Below are positions 51,675 to 60,768 of a DNA stretch of 64,000 nucleotides, piece after piece. The notes under the pieces are model-generated. The model made no database searches. It worked only from the letters and a program-made list of their open reading frames with translations, and was not told the DNA's origin. A program made the position numbers and the translations under genes. This DNA is from Thermoplasmata archaeon (lineage in GTDB: Archaea; Thermoplasmatota; Thermoplasmata; Lutacidiplasmatales; UBA184), in the NCBI GenBank assembly GCA_021802125.1, contig JAKAAX010000004.1, forward strand, positions 68,560 to 132,559, in the 5' to 3' direction. Each line of letters opens with the position of its first letter. The stretch's first letter is position 1.

Positions 51675-52634
51675 CTACGCGGGGTCGGCGACGACCACGG
51701 TTCCCGCCTGCCCCTTCAGGGCCATCGGGAAGTGGTCCGAGTCGGTGATGATCGCGCGTTTCCCCCCGTCCTTCAGGAAGGCCAGGGCGGCCTCGACCTT
51801 GGGGCGCATGCTCCCTTCCCCGAACTCGCCCTGGAGGAGGTGCTCCCTCATCTGGGAGGCTCTCACGCGCCCGAGCCGCTTCTCCCGGGGCGTCCGGAAC
51901 CCGAGGCACACCTGGGGGACGTCGGTAAGGATCGCGAGGTCCTCTGCCCCCACGGTGCTCCCCAGCAGCGCCGCGGTACGGTCCTTGTCGATGACGGCCT
52001 CGACCCCCTCGAGGGTGCCGCGGTGCCGGGACACCACCGGGACCCCTCCACCGCCCGCCAGGAGCGGGAGCATGCGGCGTCCGAACCCCCTCTCGAAGAG
52101 CTCTCGCAGTACGGGACCTTCGACGATGCGCTGCGGGATCGGGGATGGGACCACCCTCCGCCATCCGCCCCGAGCCATGTCGTGCACCATCGTCCACCCG
52201 CGCTGCTTCATGAAGAGGCGAGCCTCGTTGTCCTCGTAGAACCTACCGATGGGCTTGGTCGGATGCTGGAAGGCGGGGTCCTTCGGGGAGACCTCGACGC
52301 GGGTCACGATCGGCACGACGAACCTGTCAACATGGGCGCGGTGAAGCGCCGAGGTCAGTTCCTGCTGCAGGAGGTAGCCTATCCAACCCTCCGTGGCGGC
52401 GCCCACCGCGTCGAGGGGGAGGGGCTCCACCTCGCGGGTGGCCTCCTGCTGGAGCAGGAGGTTGCCCACCTGAGGACCGTTGCCGTGGGTGAGGACGATC
52501 TCGGCCCCCCGGGCCGCGAGCCGGACCACAGGGCCGACCACGCTGCGCGCGTTCTGACGCGCCTCCTCCCAGGTCCCCTTCTCCCCCGCGCGGGAGATGG
52601 CGTTCCCCCCGAGAGCGATCACGACACGGCCCAT
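51675..52634 (-). CDS. arcC: Carbamate kinase
   Basis: Makes or uses carbamoyl phosphate with ADP/ATP. The 319-residue amino-acid-kinase-fold protein has IALGGNAISRAGEKGT, VLTHGNGPQVGNLLLQQE, PLDAVGAATEGWIGY and the substrate loop around GAEDLAILTDVPQV, plus MRPKVEAALAF near the end, all typical of carbamate kinase. ATG 52634 lies ~40 bp from the shared AT-rich element at 52671-52680. It converges on tpiA with a 21 bp gap. Confidence 0.9.
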   Translation of the reverse strand: MGRVVIALGGNAISRAGEKGTWEEARQNARSVVGPVVRLAARGAEIVLTHGNGPQVGNLLLQQEATREVEPLPLDAVGAATEGWIGYLLQQELTSALHRAHVDRFVVPIVTRVEVSPKDPAFQHPTKPIGRFYEDNEARLFMKQRGWTMVHDMARGGWRRVVPSPIPQRIVEGPVLRELFERGFGRRMLPLLAGGGGVPVVSRHRGTLEGVEAVIDKDRTAALLGSTVGAEDLAILTDVPQVCLGFRTPREKRLGRVRASQMREHLLQGEFGEGSMRPKVEAALAFLKDGGKRAIITDSDHFPMALKGQAGTVVVADPA

Positions 52635-52670
52635 GCGAGCTCTCCGAGAGCGAGAGCGACCATCGGGGGG

Positions 52671-52680
52671 ATTAATAAAT
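52671..52680. promoter_or_regulatory. Bidirectional TATA element (carbamate kinase / purB)
   Basis: GATTAATAAA / TTTATTAATC is AT-rich on both strands. Rightward it lies ~25 bp before GTG 52700, which supports that purB start over ATG 52679. Leftward it lies ~40 bp before ATG 52634. Confidence 0.65.
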
Positions 52681-52699
52681 GGGACGAGTTGCCCGCGGC

Positions 52700-54082
52700 G
52701 TGAAGGGTACACCGGAAGAGGACCTCGTCTGTCCCTTGGAGTTCCGCTACGGACCTGCGAAGGTGCGAGCGATCTTCACCCGGCGCGCCCGGCTCGGCCG
52801 ATGGCTGCGGGTGGAGGCGGCGCTCGCCCAGGCGCTCGCCGAGGAGAAGGTCATCCCGGAGGCCGCCGCGAAGGCCATCGCCAAGGCCGCCCGTCCGGAG
52901 GTCGTCAAGCTCGAGCGTGTCGACGAGCTCGAACGCGAGACCCGCCACGACGTGATGGCGCTCTCCCGCGCGCTCGCGGAGCAGAGCGGCGAGGGCGGCC
53001 GGTGGGTCCACTTCGGCGCCACCTCCAACGATATCCTGGACACCGCGCTCGGACTGGAACTGCACGAGACGACGACCGTCCTCGACGGTTACCTCACCGC
53101 GCTCGTCGAGGCCCTGCTCCGCCAGGCGGATGCGCACCGGGGGACCGCGATGGTCGCAAGGACGCACGGGCAGCATGCGGTCCCGTTCACGCTCGGGTAC
53201 AAGCTCGTAGGCTTCGCCGCAGAGTTCGTCCGCCACCGTGTCCGGCTCCAGGAGATGGCGCCGCGTCTCGCGGTGGGAAAGATGTCGGGGGCGGTGGGCA
53301 CCGGAGCGAGCTTCGGGGAGCTCGCGCCCGCGATCGAGGAGAGGACCCTCGGTCGGTTGGGACTTTCACCGGAGACCGCGCCGACGCAGATCGTCTGCCG
53401 CGACCGGATGGCGGAGCTCACGAACTGGATGGCGCTCGTCGCGTCGAGCGCCGACCGTCTTGCGACGGAGGTCCGCAACCTTCAACGCTCGGAATTGGGC
53501 GAGCTGGGCGAACCGTTCGACGAGGCCACCCAGGTGGGCTCCTCGACGATGGCGCAGAAGAGGAACCCCACCAACGCCGAGAACGTCTCCTCGCTCGCCC
53601 GCCTGGTCCGCGCGCTCGCCGGACCTCCGCTGGAGAACATGGTCCAGTGGCACGAACGCGACCTGGCGAACAGCGCCAACGAGCGGATCGTGCTTCCGCA
53701 CGACGTCCTGCTGCTCTCCGAGATGCTGGAGCGGCTCACCCGGATCGTCGAAGGGCTGCGCGTGGACGTCGGACGGATGCGGGAGAACCTGGAGTCCTCC
53801 GGGGGGGCCGTCATGGCCGAAGCGCTGCTCCTCGCCCTCACCGACCGGGGTGTGGCTCGCGCCGAGTCGCACGAGATGGTCCGACAGCTCACGCGCGCGC
53901 TGCCGCACGGTGACTCCCGTGCGCTGCTCGTACGTGCACGAGGCTCACCCGAGGTCTCCTCCCGCTTCTCGAAGGAGGAACTGGAGAGGCTGCTCGACCC
54001 TGAGGCCTACGTCCGAGCCTCCGAGAGGAAGACCACGCGCGTCCTGGCGCAGATCCGGAAGGACCTTGGGCGACCCAAGTGA
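52700..54082 (+). CDS. purB: Adenylosuccinate lyase
   Basis: Splits SAICAR and adenylosuccinate in purine synthesis. The 460-residue protein has the fumarase-superfamily signature GSSTMAQKRNPTNAE (Ser at the catalytic position), VHFGATSNDILDTA and ARTHGQHAVP. The GTG at 52700 (MKGTPEEDLVCPLEFRYG) fits family N-termini and the TATA spacing better than ATG 52679. Its end overlaps the start of the Pcc1 gene by 17 bases. Confidence 0.93.
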   Translation: MKGTPEEDLVCPLEFRYGPAKVRAIFTRRARLGRWLRVEAALAQALAEEKVIPEAAAKAIAKAARPEVVKLERVDELERETRHDVMALSRALAEQSGEGGRWVHFGATSNDILDTALGLELHETTTVLDGYLTALVEALLRQADAHRGTAMVARTHGQHAVPFTLGYKLVGFAAEFVRHRVRLQEMAPRLAVGKMSGAVGTGASFGELAPAIEERTLGRLGLSPETAPTQIVCRDRMAELTNWMALVASSADRLATEVRNLQRSELGELGEPFDEATQVGSSTMAQKRNPTNAENVSSLARLVRALAGPPLENMVQWHERDLANSANERIVLPHDVLLLSEMLERLTRIVEGLRVDVGRMRENLESSGGAVMAEALLLALTDRGVARAESHEMVRQLTRALPHGDSRALLVRARGSPEVSSRFSKEELERLLDPEAYVRASERKTTRVLAQIRKDLGRPK

Positions 54083-54416
54083 GGAGCGGTCGGCGAAGCC
54101 CCCTGCGGCCCCCGCGACCGGCCGTGCGGCGGACCGCGCCGGCGTAGCCCCCGTCTCCGCCGAGGTGGTCCTGGGCCCTCTGTCGGCCCCCCTGGCCGAC
54201 CGCCTGGTCGCCGCCCTCGAGCCGGAGTCGGACGGAGGCGTTCCCCGGACCTCCGTTTCGATCCAACACCGGGGGGACGGCAAGGTCGTCCTGAAGCTCG
54301 GGGCCCCAACGACCGCCGCGCTCCGGGCGGCGTTGAACGCCCACCTGCGTTGGGTCGGGCTGGCCCTTCGCGTCAACGACCTTTCGACCCGAGGCTTCCC
54401 CGAGCGGGAGAAGTAG
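54066..54416 (+). CDS. pcc1: KEOPS complex subunit Pcc1
   Basis: A 116-residue protein whose second half matches Pcc1, the dimerisation subunit of the KEOPS complex that makes t6A in tRNA. The pattern is complete: AEVVLGPLSAPLADRLVAAL, SIQHRGDGKVVLKLGAP, LRAALNAHLRWVGLALRV. The first ~30 residues are Pro/Ala-rich. TTG 54066 overlaps the purB end and is the only start that precedes the domain. In many archaea pcc1 sits beside prefoldin beta; here a STAND ATPase and a membrane gene separate them. Confidence 0.85.
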   Translation: MGDPSEERSAKPPAAPATGRAADRAGVAPVSAEVVLGPLSAPLADRLVAALEPESDGGVPRTSVSIQHRGDGKVVLKLGAPTTAALRAALNAHLRWVGLALRVNDLSTRGFPEREK

Positions 54417-54565
54417 GGTCGAGGACGCGGTCCGGGTCTCCCGGCTGTGCGAGACCACCCTCCCATGGCTCGACAACCGGCCCTCGGGCGCGCGGCGAAG
54501 CTCCCCCTCCCCCGACCTTGGAGCCACCCCCTAGGGCTTTGTCCTGTCCACGCTGGGCTGGGAAC

Positions 54566-57500
54566 GTGCCGGACGCAGGGGCTCAACGGGTCTCGCTCCA
54601 CAAGCGCTCCGCGTTCATCGACCGCGAGGGAGAGACCCGTTCCGTCCAGGCGGCCTTGGACCGTGCCCTCTCGGGCGAGGGCTCCGCCCTGCTCATCGAA
54701 GGGACGGAAGGCATCGGCAAGACCCGGCTGGCCCGTTGGGCGGAAGAGAAAGCGCGCACCCTCGGGTTCGAGGTCCGTTGGGGACACGGCGTGCGCGACG
54801 GGCTCGTGCCCTTCATGCCGATCGAGCTCCTGTTCCGGACCGATCACCGACGCCCCCGGTCGGCGGGAGCCTCGACCGATGGGCCGCAGGGCCAGGGGGC
54901 CCGTGCGCGCCCGCCCATGCTCCTCGTCGAAGAGCCGCGCCCCCGCACCTTCTGGACCCTGGTGGAGAACGCGGTCGGCAGCTCCTCGGTCGTGATCGTC
55001 ACCCGGGAAAGGCCGGCCTCCCTCCGAGGGGCCCGCCCAAGGCTCGCCGACGCGAAGGCGATCCTCTGGATCACGCGCCTGGAGGGTCCCGAGAACGTCC
55101 CCCCCGGCGACCTGGACATCCTCGGCGACCGGCTTCAGGAGCATCTGCGAGCGGTCCCCGGCTCCACGGTCAGCCTCGAGGGGATCGAGTACCTGGTGAG
55201 CCAGGGGGCTTTCTTGCCGGTGCTCCGGCTGCTCCAGTTCCTGCGCGACGTCGCGCAGGAGACGGAGGGGCAGGTCCTGCTCGCGTTGAACCCCGCTTCC
55301 CTTGAACCGCGGGAGGTCTCGTTGTTCGAGTCCGACGCAGAGGTGCTGGAGGAGGAGCGGCCGAACGCATCGGGAGGATCCCCGGTCCCCCCGGCCTCGC
55401 CGACCCAGACCATGCTCCGGTTGCTCTCCGAGGTCGAGAGCGCCTGCGAGCGAACCCCGCAACTGATCGTGCTGGACGACCTTCAGTGGGCGGACCCCGC
55501 CACCGTGCGGGCGTTCCAGTTCCTCGTGCGGAACACGCGCGACCGTCCGGTGGTCTGGGTGGGATGCCTTCGGCCACAACCCGACGCGGCCCAGGCGGAG
55601 CCGGGACCCCCGGAATCCACGGGGCAGGTCCTTCAGCACATGGAGGTCGAGGGCGCCCTCAAGCGCCTGGAGCTCCGGCCGTTCGACACGGAGAACCTGC
55701 GGGCGCTCCTCCGGTCGAGCACCGACGTCCCGCTCGAGTGGGAGGGGAACGAAGCCGCCCTCCGGGAGTTCCTCTCACGGACCGGAGGGAACCCTCACTT
55801 TGCCCTCTCCGCCCTCCGGCTTCTCTGGGAGCAAGGCCGGATCGAGCTGCAAGGGGACCACGCGGTCTTCCGGTTGCCCGCCGCACCCGAGGGACCTGGA
55901 CCGAAGGACTCCCTCCCCACGACCCTCCGCCGAGCGGCCTCGGACCGGCTCGACCTCCTTCCGGAACCCGACCGACGGTTCTTGTCCCTCGCCTCGCTAC
56001 TGGGGAAGGAGTTCGACCTTCCCCCGCTCGCGCATCGCCTCAGCACGGACGTGAGGGACCTGGAGTCCCGCGCACGAAGGCTCGAAGCAGCCCACGGCCT
56101 CCTCCACCAGCTCATCGGCTCTCCCGGCCGCTGGGCCTTCCAGGACGGCACGGCCTGGGAAGCGGCCCTCGAGTCCATCCCTCCTCCCTCGCGCCGCGAC
56201 GAATCCCTAGCCTTTGCCGAATGGTGGACGAAGCACCGACCCGACGATGTGGAAGGGCTAGCCCGCCTCTACCATGAGTCGGGGGATGCCGAGCGGTCCC
56301 TTCCCTGGGTTCGCCGGGCCATCAACCGTGCCATCGACCAGCAGAGCGCCGAAGCCGTCGAGCGTTACCTCCAGTGGCTCCGGGAGTTCTCTCCGAAGGA
56401 CCCCGCGAGCGTCGACGCGCGGGCCTTGGAGGAGGTCCGTATCGCCCAGGAGCTTCGTCGGATCGGCGCCTCGCGTGCGTCGCTCCGGGTCCTCCGTGGA
56501 CTGGTGCCGCTCGAGCTCGGTACTGAGGCGCGACGCGAGCGGGAGCTCGCGCTCGCCAACCTCCTGGCCGACAGCGAACTGGAGGAGGCCTGGACGCGGC
56601 TCGCCCGATTGGAGGAGGAGCTCGCGGCGGCACCCTCCGGGAGCGTCTCCCGACTGGTCCTCGGACGCGTCACGACGACCCGGGCCTTCCTGTCCCGGCT
56701 AAGAGGCGACTACGAGGGCGGCAGGAAGGCGGCCGAAAAGGCCCTCCAGGAGCTGCCCACGGAAGGGATCGAGGCCGTGCGCGCCAGGGCCCGCGCCCTC
56801 TACGAGGCCGGGCTCTGCGACGAGGGCCTCTCGAGGTGGGAGGAGGCCAAGAACTCCTTCGAGGCCGCGCTCGAGATCGGACGGCGACCGGAGGCCGCCT
56901 CGTGGATCCTCCCCTCGCTCGCGGGGCTCGCGATCCTGGGCTACCTCACCGGCGACCTGCGCGCGTCGCGTCAGCGGTTCGAGGAGGCGATCGAGGAGGG
57001 ACGCCGTACGGGGGAGCTCCAGCGGGTGATCCCGCTGCTCCTGAGCCTCGCGGACCTGGAAACCTCGCTGGGCGACCTGCGGAGGGCCTGGGAACTGCAC
57101 GGGGAGGCCGCCCGCATGGCCGACCGGTTCGACCTCGCCCATCTTCGCACGGCGGCCGCCGCTCTCAAGGGGGACCTGTTCACCCGAGAACGCCGCTGGA
57201 AGGACGCGCTTGCGGCCTACGAGTCCGCGAGGGCGGCTGGGCCGGGGCGCACCCGGCGCTCCGGGTCCGTTCAGATCGGGATCGGTTCGGCGTGGGCCGC
57301 GGGGGAGTCCGGGGACCCCTCCTCCGGCCTGCGGGACCTGGGAAGGGTCGAGCGCGAGAGCTCCCCTCTCCCGGCCGAGCACCAGGACTTCTTCTACGAG
57401 GTGCGGGCCCGCCTCCACGACCTCAAGGGAGAGTTCGAGGAAGCCCGGGAGGACCTCACCCGCGCGGAGGGCAGTACCGGTCCCAGCCCTCACCGGCAGG

Positions 57501-57688
57501 CCCGCATCGTCGGGGACCTGTCCAGCTGGGAGCTTCTGCACGGCGACGCGGGGGAGGCCCAACGGCTGCGCGAGAGGGCCGAGGCCCTCTACCGTTCGGC
57601 CGGAGCTGACCCGGTGAAGGCGCGCGCGACCAACGAGGTCTTCCCCGTGGCCGAGGGGCCCGGGTCCCCGACCTCAGGGACCCACTGA
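54566..57688 (+). CDS. STAND-type ATPase with inserted DUF835 and TPR repeats
   Basis: A 1040-residue protein. An AAA_16-like start (FIDREGETRSV, Walker A EGTEGIGKTRLAR near residue 46) is followed, at about residues 115-265, by a complete DUF835 domain (ILWITRLEGPENVPPGDLD, VSLEGIEYLVSQGAFLPV, LALNPASL). Walker B comes only afterwards: LIVLDDLQWADP near 300. A winged-helix-like region (to ~560) precedes TPR-like repeats (about 560-1010). STAND ATPases act as signal-responsive switches; DUF835 may be the input or output part. GTG 54566 is chosen at the start of the AAA homology; the frame upstream is low-complexity. Confidence 0.88.
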   Translation: MPDAGAQRVSLHKRSAFIDREGETRSVQAALDRALSGEGSALLIEGTEGIGKTRLARWAEEKARTLGFEVRWGHGVRDGLVPFMPIELLFRTDHRRPRSAGASTDGPQGQGARARPPMLLVEEPRPRTFWTLVENAVGSSSVVIVTRERPASLRGARPRLADAKAILWITRLEGPENVPPGDLDILGDRLQEHLRAVPGSTVSLEGIEYLVSQGAFLPVLRLLQFLRDVAQETEGQVLLALNPASLEPREVSLFESDAEVLEEERPNASGGSPVPPASPTQTMLRLLSEVESACERTPQLIVLDDLQWADPATVRAFQFLVRNTRDRPVVWVGCLRPQPDAAQAEPGPPESTGQVLQHMEVEGALKRLELRPFDTENLRALLRSSTDVPLEWEGNEAALREFLSRTGGNPHFALSALRLLWEQGRIELQGDHAVFRLPAAPEGPGPKDSLPTTLRRAASDRLDLLPEPDRRFLSLASLLGKEFDLPPLAHRLSTDVRDLESRARRLEAAHGLLHQLIGSPGRWAFQDGTAWEAALESIPPPSRRDESLAFAEWWTKHRPDDVEGLARLYHESGDAERSLPWVRRAINRAIDQQSAEAVERYLQWLREFSPKDPASVDARALEEVRIAQELRRIGASRASLRVLRGLVPLELGTEARRERELALANLLADSELEEAWTRLARLEEELAAAPSGSVSRLVLGRVTTTRAFLSRLRGDYEGGRKAAEKALQELPTEGIEAVRARARALYEAGLCDEGLSRWEEAKNSFEAALEIGRRPEAASWILPSLAGLAILGYLTGDLRASRQRFEEAIEEGRRTGELQRVIPLLLSLADLETSLGDLRRAWELHGEAARMADRFDLAHLRTAAAALKGDLFTRERRWKDALAAYESARAAGPGRTRRSGSVQIGIGSAWAAGESGDPSSGLRDLGRVERESSPLPAEHQDFFYEVRARLHDLKGEFEEAREDLTRAEGSTGPSPHRQARIVGDLSSWELLHGDAGEAQRLRERAEALYRSAGADPVKARATNEVFPVAEGPGSPTSGTH

Positions 57689-57708
57689 CCGGGGAGACCC
57701 CGCTCCGA

Positions 57709-58086
57709 CTACCGCGCCGGTGTGCGGAAGGCCGACTCCAGAAGGAAGAGGATGCCCGCCAGGAGGGCAAGGACCGCGCCGATCACGACGAAGACGAAGA
57801 AAAGGGAGCCTCCCGCAAAGAACCAGACGATCGCGGCCAGCACGATCAGCACGACGCCCCCTCCGGCCTTGTCGGGCGGTGGATGGGACCTGGAGTAGCT
57901 CGTGAAGACGAGGATGAGGAGGCCGAGCACGAGGTCGATGACGCCCGCGTAGAGCAGCCCGGCGAACCCCCGACCGTTGCCGGCGATGAGGTCCCCGAGC
58001 CCAGCGATGAGCCCGCCGATGAGGACCCCCACGATGATGAGGACGCCGCCGATGAGCCCCAAGATGGTCGCCAGGCCGCCGCGCAT
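57709..58086 (-). CDS. Four-helix membrane protein of unknown function
   Basis: A 125-residue, very hydrophobic protein with four predicted helices: ATILGLIGGVLIIVGVLIGG, GLLYAGVIDLVLGLLILVF, GGVVLIVLAAIVWFFAGG and VFVVIGAVLALLAGILFLL. A short charged loop with Pro separates helices 2 and 3. It resembles small archaeal membrane proteins such as DUF4064, but this is not certain. A TATA-like GTACTTGAG lies ~32 bp before ATG 58086. It converges on the STAND gene. Confidence 0.8.
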   Translation of the reverse strand: MRGGLATILGLIGGVLIIVGVLIGGLIAGLGDLIAGNGRGFAGLLYAGVIDLVLGLLILVFTSYSRSHPPPDKAGGGVVLIVLAAIVWFFAGGSLFFVFVVIGAVLALLAGILFLLESAFRTPAR

Positions 58087-58115
58087 CGGTTCCGGGCGTC
58101 GAAGGGGGCCCGCGC

Positions 58116-58124
58116 CTCAAGTAC
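58116..58124 (-). promoter_or_regulatory. TATA-like element of the four-helix membrane gene
   Basis: GTACTTGAG read leftward, ~32 bp before ATG 58086. Confidence 0.45.
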
Positions 58125-58166
58125 CTTGCCCCGCGGGCAGGGGGTCGAAAGAAGGTCAGCGAAGCC

Positions 58167-58173
58167 CTAATAG
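58167..58173 (+). promoter_or_regulatory. TATA-like element of prefoldin beta
   Basis: CTAATAG, centred 28 bp before ATG 58198, predicting an almost leaderless mRNA. Confidence 0.5.
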
Positions 58174-58197
58174 CGGGGTCCCGCTCGAGGAGACGTC

Positions 58198-58578
58198 ATG
58201 GCGATCCCCGCGAAGCTCCAGAACGACATCAAGCAGTTCCAGCGCCTCCAGCAGGAGTTGGCCACGCTCGAGCAGCAGCGGATGCAGCTCGAGATGAAGC
58301 TCCGCGAGGCCGTGAGCACGCTGGAGGAGCTCAAGGGGGTCCCCGAGGACGCGCCGATCTATCGGCCGGTCGGAGGTATCCTCGTGAAGGCGACCGGAAA
58401 GAAGGAGGTCGAGGACAACCTGAACGAGGAGAAGGAAACGCTCGAGGTCCGGGTCAAGGGGCATGAGCGGAACCTGGCCCACCTCCGCGAGCGTCTGCAG
58501 ACGATGCACCAGGAGCTCACCTCCGCACTCCAGGCCGCCGGGGTCTCCGTGGATTCCGGGGGCGAGGAAGCGAGCTGA
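58198..58578 (+). CDS. pfdB: Prefoldin beta subunit
   Basis: A 126-residue beta-class prefoldin that hands unfolded proteins to the chaperonin. Long N- and C-terminal coiled coils (QRLQQELATLEQQRMQLEMK and TLEVRVKGHERNLAHLRERL) flank the beta-hairpin segment IYRPVGGILVKATGKKEVEDNL, the family signature. Length is normal; the last ~15 residues are extra. It diverges from the four-helix membrane gene. Confidence 0.95.
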   Translation: MAIPAKLQNDIKQFQRLQQELATLEQQRMQLEMKLREAVSTLEELKGVPEDAPIYRPVGGILVKATGKKEVEDNLNEEKETLEVRVKGHERNLAHLRERLQTMHQELTSALQAAGVSVDSGGEEAS

Positions 58579-58643
58579 GCGGTCCGAACCGCTCTCGACT
58601 CGTCGCCTCCTTGCCTCGGAACTGACCGTCCCCTCCCAGCGGC

Positions 58644-59636
58644 ATGACCGTACCTCCGCCTCTCGTCGCGGGGTCGGGCGTTCGGGTGGTTGCACCTTCG
58701 CGGTCGCTCCAGATCATCGGACAGCGCGAGCGCGACATCGCTCGGGCCCGCTTGGAGGCGCTCGGGCTCAGGGTCTCGCTCGCCGCGCACGTGAATCGGA
58801 AGGACGCCTTCGCGTCGACCTCGGTGGCGCACCGTGTCCGCGACCTCAAGGATGCGTTCGAGGACCCCTCAGTTCACCTCCTGCACACGGCGATCGGGGG
58901 TTTCAACTCCAACCAGCTGCTCCGGCAGCTACCCTACCGGTCCATCGAGAGGAACCCCAAGGCGCTCTGCGGCTACAGCGACATCACGGCGCTCCAGCAC
59001 GCCATCCTTGCGAAGACCGGGCTCGTCAGCTTCTCCGGTCCACACTTCTCCACCTTCGGGATGCTGAAGGGGTTCGGCTACATCGGTTCCCGATTCCACC
59101 AGGCGCTCTTTGAGGCGGGCCGATGGGAGGTCCCTCCCAGCGGCACCTGGAGCGACGATAGCTTCTACCTCGACCAGGAGCACCGGCATTTCCACCGCCG
59201 GACGGGTCCTTGGGTCCTGCACCCCGGTCGGGCCCGGGGCCGCGCGCTGGGAGGCAACCTCTGCACGCTGAACCTGCTGCAGGGGACGGAGTACCTACCG
59301 GACCTGGAAGGTTCGATCCTCTTCGTCGAGGACTGCGACGAGGACGGAACTCCCGAGTACTTCGACCGGAACCTGCAGTCGGTGCTCCACCTGCCCAGCG
59401 CCCGAGGCATCCAAGCGCTCCTCATCGGGAGGTTCGAGAGCAAGTCGCGGATGACCCGGGAGCTCCTGCACCGGATCGTCGAGAGCAAGCCGGAGCTCTC
59501 GGGCATCCCCGTGGTGGCCGACCTCGATTTCGGGCACACCTACCCCATGTTCACCTTCCCCGTCGGCGGGCAAGCGAGGGTCGATGCGGGACGAGGCCGT
59601 GCTCAACTCACGCTCAGCCTCGACGGAGCGGACTGA
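58644..59636 (+). CDS. S66-family serine peptidase (LD-carboxypeptidase/MccF-like)
   Basis: A 330-residue S66 peptidase. The nucleophile Ser is in LCGYSDITALQ, with a Glu in LFVEDCDEDGTPEYFDRNL and a His in FGHTYPMFTFPVGG as the other triad members. S66 enzymes cut L,D bonds in peptidoglycan or inactivate microcin C (MccF). Since archaea of this kind should lack peptidoglycan, an MccF-like detoxifying or foreign wall-recycling role is more likely; that is inference. 65 bp after pfdB, ATG 58644. Confidence 0.9.
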   Translation: MTVPPPLVAGSGVRVVAPSRSLQIIGQRERDIARARLEALGLRVSLAAHVNRKDAFASTSVAHRVRDLKDAFEDPSVHLLHTAIGGFNSNQLLRQLPYRSIERNPKALCGYSDITALQHAILAKTGLVSFSGPHFSTFGMLKGFGYIGSRFHQALFEAGRWEVPPSGTWSDDSFYLDQEHRHFHRRTGPWVLHPGRARGRALGGNLCTLNLLQGTEYLPDLEGSILFVEDCDEDGTPEYFDRNLQSVLHLPSARGIQALLIGRFESKSRMTRELLHRIVESKPELSGIPVVADLDFGHTYPMFTFPVGGQARVDAGRGRAQLTLSLDGAD

Positions 59637-59664
59637 GCGGCGTGGGACCGCAGGGTCCAGCAGG

Positions 59665-60735
59665 TCACTTCGTCCGGTTGGTGAGCAGGTCACCGATGGA
59701 ACGGAGGAGGGCCTTGCGGCCGGGGCCGAGGTTCGACCGCTCGATCCGGGCGTTCGCCCGCCGAACCAGCTGCTGGATCCTCTGCTCGGAGTACGCGAAG
59801 CTGCCCGTCTCCTCGAGCACCGTGATCGCGTCCTCGAACTGCTCGGGGGTGGCGAGAGGGTTCCCGAGGACCTTCTCGAGCGAGCGTCGTCCGTCGCGAC
59901 CGGCGTGGGCGTAAGCGTGCACCACGAGCAGGGTACGCTTCCCCTCGTAGAGGTCGTTCGCGCTCTTCTCCCCTTCCTCGCCGGGGACCTCTCGGGCACC
60001 GAGCATGTCGTCCCGCAGCTGGAAGGCGATGCCCAGGTCGTCCCCGACCTGCTGCAACATGTCCAGCGTGGCGCGCGGGGCTCCGGCCAGGATCGCTCCC
60101 ATCCGGAGAGGAGAGGAGACCGTGTAGACCGCGCTCTTCAGCCGGTGGACGGTGAGAACGTCCTTTTCGTGGACGGAGGCGACGGGGCGGACCCCGTTCA
60201 GCACGTCGAGCACCTGCCCGTAGGCGGTGCGCTCGGTCATCGAGCGGTACTCCTCCATCAAGGAGCGTATCCGGGCGTCCGGAGCCCGGCAGGAGAGGAA
60301 CAGGCGGACGCTCGAGGGCTCGAGCAGGTCGCCCAGCGTGATCGCCATCGCCTGGCCGAAGTCCGCGTCGCCCCCGGAGAGCTTCCGGCGGCCGTGGAGC
60401 TTGGCCATCGCGACATGCATCGTCGGCCCTCCGCGTCGGGTCTCCCCGTGGTCCATGATGTCGTCGTGGACCAGCATCCAGCTCTGGAAGGTCTCCAGCG
60501 CGGCCGCCGCCGGGAGAACCGACCGCTGGTCAACCCCTCCCGCCAGGTGATGGCCCGCCAACAGGAGACAGGCGCGGAACCGCTTGCCTCCGCGTAGCGT
60601 GAACTCGGAGACAGCCTCGACGAAGGGGACCAGGTCGGGGTGCTCCTTCCTGGCCGTCCGCTTGAGATCGCGGAAGTGCGCTTCGAGCGCCTGTTCGATG
60701 GGCTTCCTCCAGCCCAAAAGCTCGGCGACGTCCAA
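59665..60735 (-). CDS. Geranylgeranyl/polyprenyl diphosphate synthase-like
   Basis: A 356-residue trans-prenyl synthase building the isoprenoid chains of archaeal lipids. The first Asp-rich motif is complete (VHDDIMDHGETRRG), FTLRGGKRFRACLLL is the conserved N-terminal GKR, and the second motif reads FQLRDDMLGA, with Gly in place of the last Asp as in many archaeal enzymes. ATG 60735 lies ~38 bp from the shared AT-rich element at 60769-60779. Chain length cannot be read safely. Confidence 0.92.
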   Translation of the reverse strand: MDVAELLGWRKPIEQALEAHFRDLKRTARKEHPDLVPFVEAVSEFTLRGGKRFRACLLLAGHHLAGGVDQRSVLPAAAALETFQSWMLVHDDIMDHGETRRGGPTMHVAMAKLHGRRKLSGGDADFGQAMAITLGDLLEPSSVRLFLSCRAPDARIRSLMEEYRSMTERTAYGQVLDVLNGVRPVASVHEKDVLTVHRLKSAVYTVSSPLRMGAILAGAPRATLDMLQQVGDDLGIAFQLRDDMLGAREVPGEEGEKSANDLYEGKRTLLVVHAYAHAGRDGRRSLEKVLGNPLATPEQFEDAITVLEETGSFAYSEQRIQQLVRRANARIERSNLGPGRKALLRSIGDLLTNRTK

Positions 60736-60768
60736 CCCTCTACCTCTCTCGCGCCTCGACCACCACGC

